Notes under the pieces: generated by a model
What the model was told of the DNA's origin: nothing
The model's database searches: none
The model's input: the letters and a program-made list of their open reading frames with translations, nothing else
Assembly: GCA_964609465.1 (NCBI GenBank)
Contig: CAZSSQ010000005.1
Coordinates: forward strand, 1-42,346
DNA: 42,346 bases
Direction: 5' to 3'
From: CAVSBT01 sp964609465
Lineage (GTDB): Bacteria > Chloroflexota > Dehalococcoidia > DSTF01 > JALHUB01
Translations under genes and position numbers: made by a program
In this document: positions 39,981 to 42,346 of the stretch, in pieces
How the letters are laid out: every line of letters begins with the position of its first letter
How positions within the stretch are numbered: the first letter of the stretch is position 1

Positions 39981-40462
39981 CCCCTGGCGTGAGAGTGCTT
40001 CGTCGCTGGCGACAGGGCGCGCACCAGTTCCTCGTATCGCTGACCGCGGCCCTCGAAGGTGAGGCGCCGGCGGCGTTCGTCCTCCCACTCCAGACGGACC
40101 AGCAGGTGCTCGGGGGGCAGCTCGTCCCAGGCGCGCTCCGGCCACTCGACCGCCAGCACGCCGTCGGCGGCGGTCTCCTCCAGGGCCAGGTCCATGACCT
40201 CCCTCGGGTCCTCCAGGCGGTAGAGGTCGGCGTGGTACAGCTTCAGCCTTCCCCCGTACTCGTTCACGAGCACGAACGACGAACTCTTCACCTGGTCGGT
40301 CACCCCCAGGCCGCGCCCGATACCCTGGGTGAGGCAGGTCTTGCCGGTGCCCAGCTCCCCCAGGAGGAGGATGACGTCGCCGGGCCGCAGGTGGCGACCG
40401 AGACGGGCGCCGATACGGCGGGTGGCGGCGGGACTGTCGCTGCTGAGGGTGAGGGGGCCCAC
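39902..40462 (-). CDS. tsaE: tRNA threonylcarbamoyladenosine synthesis ATPase TsaE
   Basis: This small P-loop ATPase drives the TsaBD complex. Walker A is GELGTGKT (residues 35-42), with SSFVLVNEY and LYHADLYRLE following as in the family. The start is GTG 40462, overlapping the thiL stop by one base (TAGTG). The normal protein would end near EELVRALSPA at residue ~150. The rest, including LRLRSGQAGSPRA, is encoded by the class 4 repeat that has run over the original stop. The tail is unlikely to be functional but does not touch the ATPase core. Confidence 0.92.
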   Translation of the reverse strand: MGPLTLSSDSPAATRRIGARLGRHLRPGDVILLLGELGTGKTCLTQGIGRGLGVTDQVKSSSFVLVNEYGGRLKLYHADLYRLEDPREVMDLALEETAADGVLAVEWPERAWDELPPEHLLVRLEWEDERRRRLTFEGRGQRYEELVRALSPATKHSHARGARGSTLRLRSGQAGSPRAQSESRSS

Positions 40463-41529
40463 TAGCGCCGCCGCCCCCTGACCGCGAAGTGGTCCCAACC
40501 GGCCTCCGCCAGGGCTATCTCTCGGCCGCGGCTGTCGAGGAAGCGCGGCCGGTGCGGCTCCTCCGCCACCATCTCGCCGATGATCGTCAGGGGCACGTTC
40601 ACCTGGCGCCGCAGCTCTTCCAGCGTTGCAGCGGGCCCGGTCAGGACCAACTCATAGTCCTCGCCGCCGGCGGCGGCCAGGGCTGTCGCCTCCTCAGGGA
40701 AGGCACGGCGCAGGTCGTCGCTGACCGGCAGGCGATCGGCGTGGACGGTGGCTCCCAGGCCGCTCAGCTCGCAGATGTGGCCCAGGTCCTGGGCCAGGCC
40801 GTCGCTGATGTCGATGGCGCAGCGCAGGCCAGCGGCGACGGCCGCCCGGCCCAGTTCGACGGGCGGGTCGGGCCGCAGGTGGGCGCGCCGCAGGCGCTCC
40901 GCCGCCTCCGGGGGGCAGTCCACGCTGCTGGTGAGGAGGCGCAGCCCTCCCGCCGAGTCGCCCAGGCGGCCGCTCACGGCGACGGCGTCGCCGGGGCGGG
41001 CGCCGTCGCGGCGCAGCAGGAGCGGCGTGCCGTCGTCCGCCACGGAGGGCCGGCCGCTGAGGGCGACGGTGACAATGAACCGCGGCGCGCGTACGACGTC
41101 GCCGCCGGCCACCACCACGCCGAAGTGCCGCCCCGCCTCGGCCAGACCGCGGTAGAAGTCCAGGGTGTCCTCGACCTGGAACTCGGCAGGGAGGGCCAGG
41201 GTGATGAGGGCGTACTCAGGCGTGCCACCCATAGCCGCCACGTCGCTGACGTTGATGGCGAGGGACTTCCAGCCCAGGTCGCGCCAGGGGACACCGGGCG
41301 GGAAGTGGATGCCTTGCACCAGGGTGTCGGTGGTGGCGATCTGGGCCGGCGACGCGCTGACCCAGACCGCGGCATCGTCGCCGATGCCCAGCAGGAGGCG
41401 GGAGCCGGCGGGCTGCGTCGCGAGCGCCTCTCGCTGGTCACCCAGCTCCTCCTGGAGGCGGGCTATGAGGGCGAACTCGCCCAGCTCGGAGACCCTACGG
41501 GCGTCTGCCCTACGGGCATGTGCCTTCAT
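40462..41529 (-). CDS. thiL: Thiamine-monophosphate kinase
   Basis: It phosphorylates thiamine-P to the cofactor thiamine-PP. It has 355 residues of the PurM/ThiL fold: SELGEFALIARL, GIGDDAAVW, TTDTLVQGIHF, KSLAINVSDVAAMGG, VAGGDVVRA, AIDISDGLAQDL and GGEDYELV. The ATG at 41529 follows TATAAT at seven bases, so the mRNA may be leaderless. Residues 3-13 (AHARRADARR) come from a small tandem repeat (CCCTACGGGC twice, 41496-41520). It heads the operon with tsaE, tsaB and ndk. No thiamine riboswitch is seen upstream. Confidence 0.95.
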   Translation of the reverse strand: MKAHARRADARRVSELGEFALIARLQEELGDQREALATQPAGSRLLLGIGDDAAVWVSASPAQIATTDTLVQGIHFPPGVPWRDLGWKSLAINVSDVAAMGGTPEYALITLALPAEFQVEDTLDFYRGLAEAGRHFGVVVAGGDVVRAPRFIVTVALSGRPSVADDGTPLLLRRDGARPGDAVAVSGRLGDSAGGLRLLTSSVDCPPEAAERLRRAHLRPDPPVELGRAAVAAGLRCAIDISDGLAQDLGHICELSGLGATVHADRLPVSDDLRRAFPEEATALAAAGGEDYELVLTGPAATLEELRRQVNVPLTIIGEMVAEEPHRPRFLDSRGREIALAEAGWDHFAVRGRRR

Positions 41530-41536
41530 GGCCCCG

Positions 41537-41565
41537 ATTATAGCCTCGCCAGGAGGGGGCCACAA
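41537..41565 (-). promoter_or_regulatory. Promoter of thiL, leaderless arrangement
   Basis: TATAAT (41537-41542) is preceded after 17 bases by TTGTGG (41560-41565). Only CGGGGCC separates the -10 box from the ATG, so transcription would begin at or next to the start codon. Confidence 0.5.
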
Positions 41566-41713
41566 TGAAGGGTGGGCGACCGGACGCCTCTCAGGGTGTG
41601 GACGCAGATCAAGCGCGCCGCAGGGATCGCAACGAGTGCTCTCATGGCGTGGAGCGAACAGTCGGGACTCCGGTCAACCAAGCGAAGACACTGGAGACAC
41701 CCACGTGAACCGG
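41566..41713. other. Intergenic region between thiL and the propeller gene
   Basis: No gene, repeat or hairpin of note was seen. Frames crossing it continue from antisense thiL and are not credible. Confidence 0.4.
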
Positions 41714-41742
41714 TTGACAACCTCCCCATAGAAGCGTAGTTT
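41714..41742 (+). promoter_or_regulatory. Putative promoter of the propeller gene
   Basis: A perfect TTGACA (41714-41719) is followed after 17 bases by a poor -10, TAGTTT (41737-41742). Confidence 0.35.
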
Positions 41743-41801
41743 GTGCCCGCTCAGTCCGGGAGCGTCAACGACACCACAGGAGTGAGCTGAAAGGGGGCAC
41801 T

Positions 41802-42346
41802 ATGCGCTGGATCGTCTTTCTGTTGCTGCCGGCCGTCGTGCTGCTGGCCACACCTCGTGCTGATGCCGAAGGTGGGCCAAAGGTTCTCGTGGCCGGGTCA
41901 CCCATCCACGGTGCCAACGGAGTCCTGTTCGACGCTTCCGACCGGCTGCACATCGCTTCCTCCGTTGGCAGGGAGATCATTGTCATGGACCCGGAAACGG
42001 GCGAGATCCTCGACAGGCTGGGGCCCGACCGGGGCATCGAATCGCCCGACGATCTCGCTTTCGGACCCGACGGGTCACTTTACTGGACAGCTATCCTTGC
42101 CGGTGAGGTGGGCCGGCTCTCACCGGATGGTGTCATGATCAGCCAACCCGTCGCCCTTGGCGTCAACCCCATCACCTTCTCCGATGATGGGCGCCTGTTC
42201 GTGGCCCTGGATTTCCTGGGCGATGCGCTATACGAACTCGATCCCGACCTCGTGGATCCGCCTCGCCTCATCGCCGAGAACCTTGGGTTCCTGAACGGCA
42301 TGGACTGGGGCCCTGACGGGTTCCTCTACGGTCCGATCTGGACCAA
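41802..42346 (+). CDS. Secreted SMP-30/gluconolactonase-like beta-propeller protein (partial)
   Basis: The frame is open from ATG 41802 to the window edge (181 codons). AAAGGGGG precedes the start. A signal peptide (RWIVFLLLPAVVLLATPRADA) ends in a typical AxA-type cleavage site. The mature part has repeating blade motifs: GVLFDASDRLHIASS, DDLAFGPDGSLYWT, ITFSDDGRLFVAL and MDWGPDGFLYGP, as in SMP-30/NHL-type propellers. The C-terminal half is missing, so enzyme versus binding role cannot be judged. Confidence 0.85.
   Translation, partial: MRWIVFLLLPAVVLLATPRADAEGGPKVLVAGSPIHGANGVLFDASDRLHIASSVGREIIVMDPETGEILDRLGPDRGIESPDDLAFGPDGSLYWTAILAGEVGRLSPDGVMISQPVALGVNPITFSDDGRLFVALDFLGDALYELDPDLVDPPRLIAENLGFLNGMDWGPDGFLYGPIWT

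Noticed and set aside
41493..41524. CCCTACGGGC tandem repeat at the thiL 5' end
   Set aside because: Only two units were found and nowhere else in the window, so I cannot call it a repeat family.
41530..41570. Thiamine (THI-box) riboswitch before thiL
   Set aside because: The -10 box is seven bases from the ATG, leaving no leader for a riboswitch.

Overview
The window is a GC-rich (roughly two-thirds G+C) bacterial chromosome segment packed with housekeeping genes. A run of 100 N at 32080-32179 shows that it is a scaffold, most likely from a metagenome-assembled genome. The mix of genes suggests a deep-branching, partly anaerobic Chloroflexota, perhaps Dehalococcoidia-like. It includes an archaeal/Aquifex-type bifunctional PGI/PMI, an aldehyde:ferredoxin oxidoreductase, tandem CaiB/BaiF CoA-transferases, free desulforedoxins, Rho, an MMPL transporter and lipoproteins with Thr/Pro-rich linkers. 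That placement is inference and no marker was searched. There is no phage, plasmid, CRISPR or insertion sequence.

Layout. 1-1060: a minus-strand tRNA with an odd anticodon loop and a small winged-helix protein. 1065-4831: a plus-strand operon folC-fabF-galE behind a good promoter. 4949-5209: a SWIM zinc-finger protein with a long structured leader. 5447-10736: a minus-strand operon folE - GNAT-like acyltransferase - MshA-like glycosyltransferase - PIG-L deacetylase - amidohydrolase - thpR. 10925-11695: a DUF3800 gene of lower GC, probably acquired. 12050-15371: SIS sugar isomerase and PfkB kinase, convergent with PGI/PMI. 15638-19344: a secreted S1C-type protease, a metallo-beta-lactamase-fold protein and a LysM/M23 peptidase. 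19666-27011: rho, transaldolase-like gene, pyrG, AOR and glyA, several with clear sigma70-type promoters of their own. 27293-29916: two CoA-transferases. 30118-32251: MMPL transporter broken by the N gap. 32407-36639: patatin, lgt, M23 lipoprotein and an amidohydrolase. 36765-37068: two desulforedoxins. 37155-41529: mnmA, rsfS, ndk, tsaB, tsaE, thiL. 41802 to the end: the start of a secreted beta-propeller (SMP-30-like) protein.

The most notable signal is not a gene but several families of short palindromic repeats. A GC-rich palindrome (CCTGCCTG...CAGGCAGG) is scattered between genes and also lies in frame inside folC, galE, thpR, the PGI/PMI gene and an amidohydrolase, where it encodes a recurring PAGQAG-like peptide. 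A ~100-bp double-hairpin element forms the C-terminal tail of TsaE, and another copy is itself interrupted by the GC palindrome. Two further palindromes (GTAGGGGCGCA... and AGGCCAGGCT...) sit at gene ends as likely terminators. Other points of interest are a possible transcription attenuator with a leader peptide before glyA, a CTG start for rsfS, possible leaderless promoters for mnmA and thiL, and a gene set resembling part of mycothiol-type low-molecular-weight thiol synthesis.
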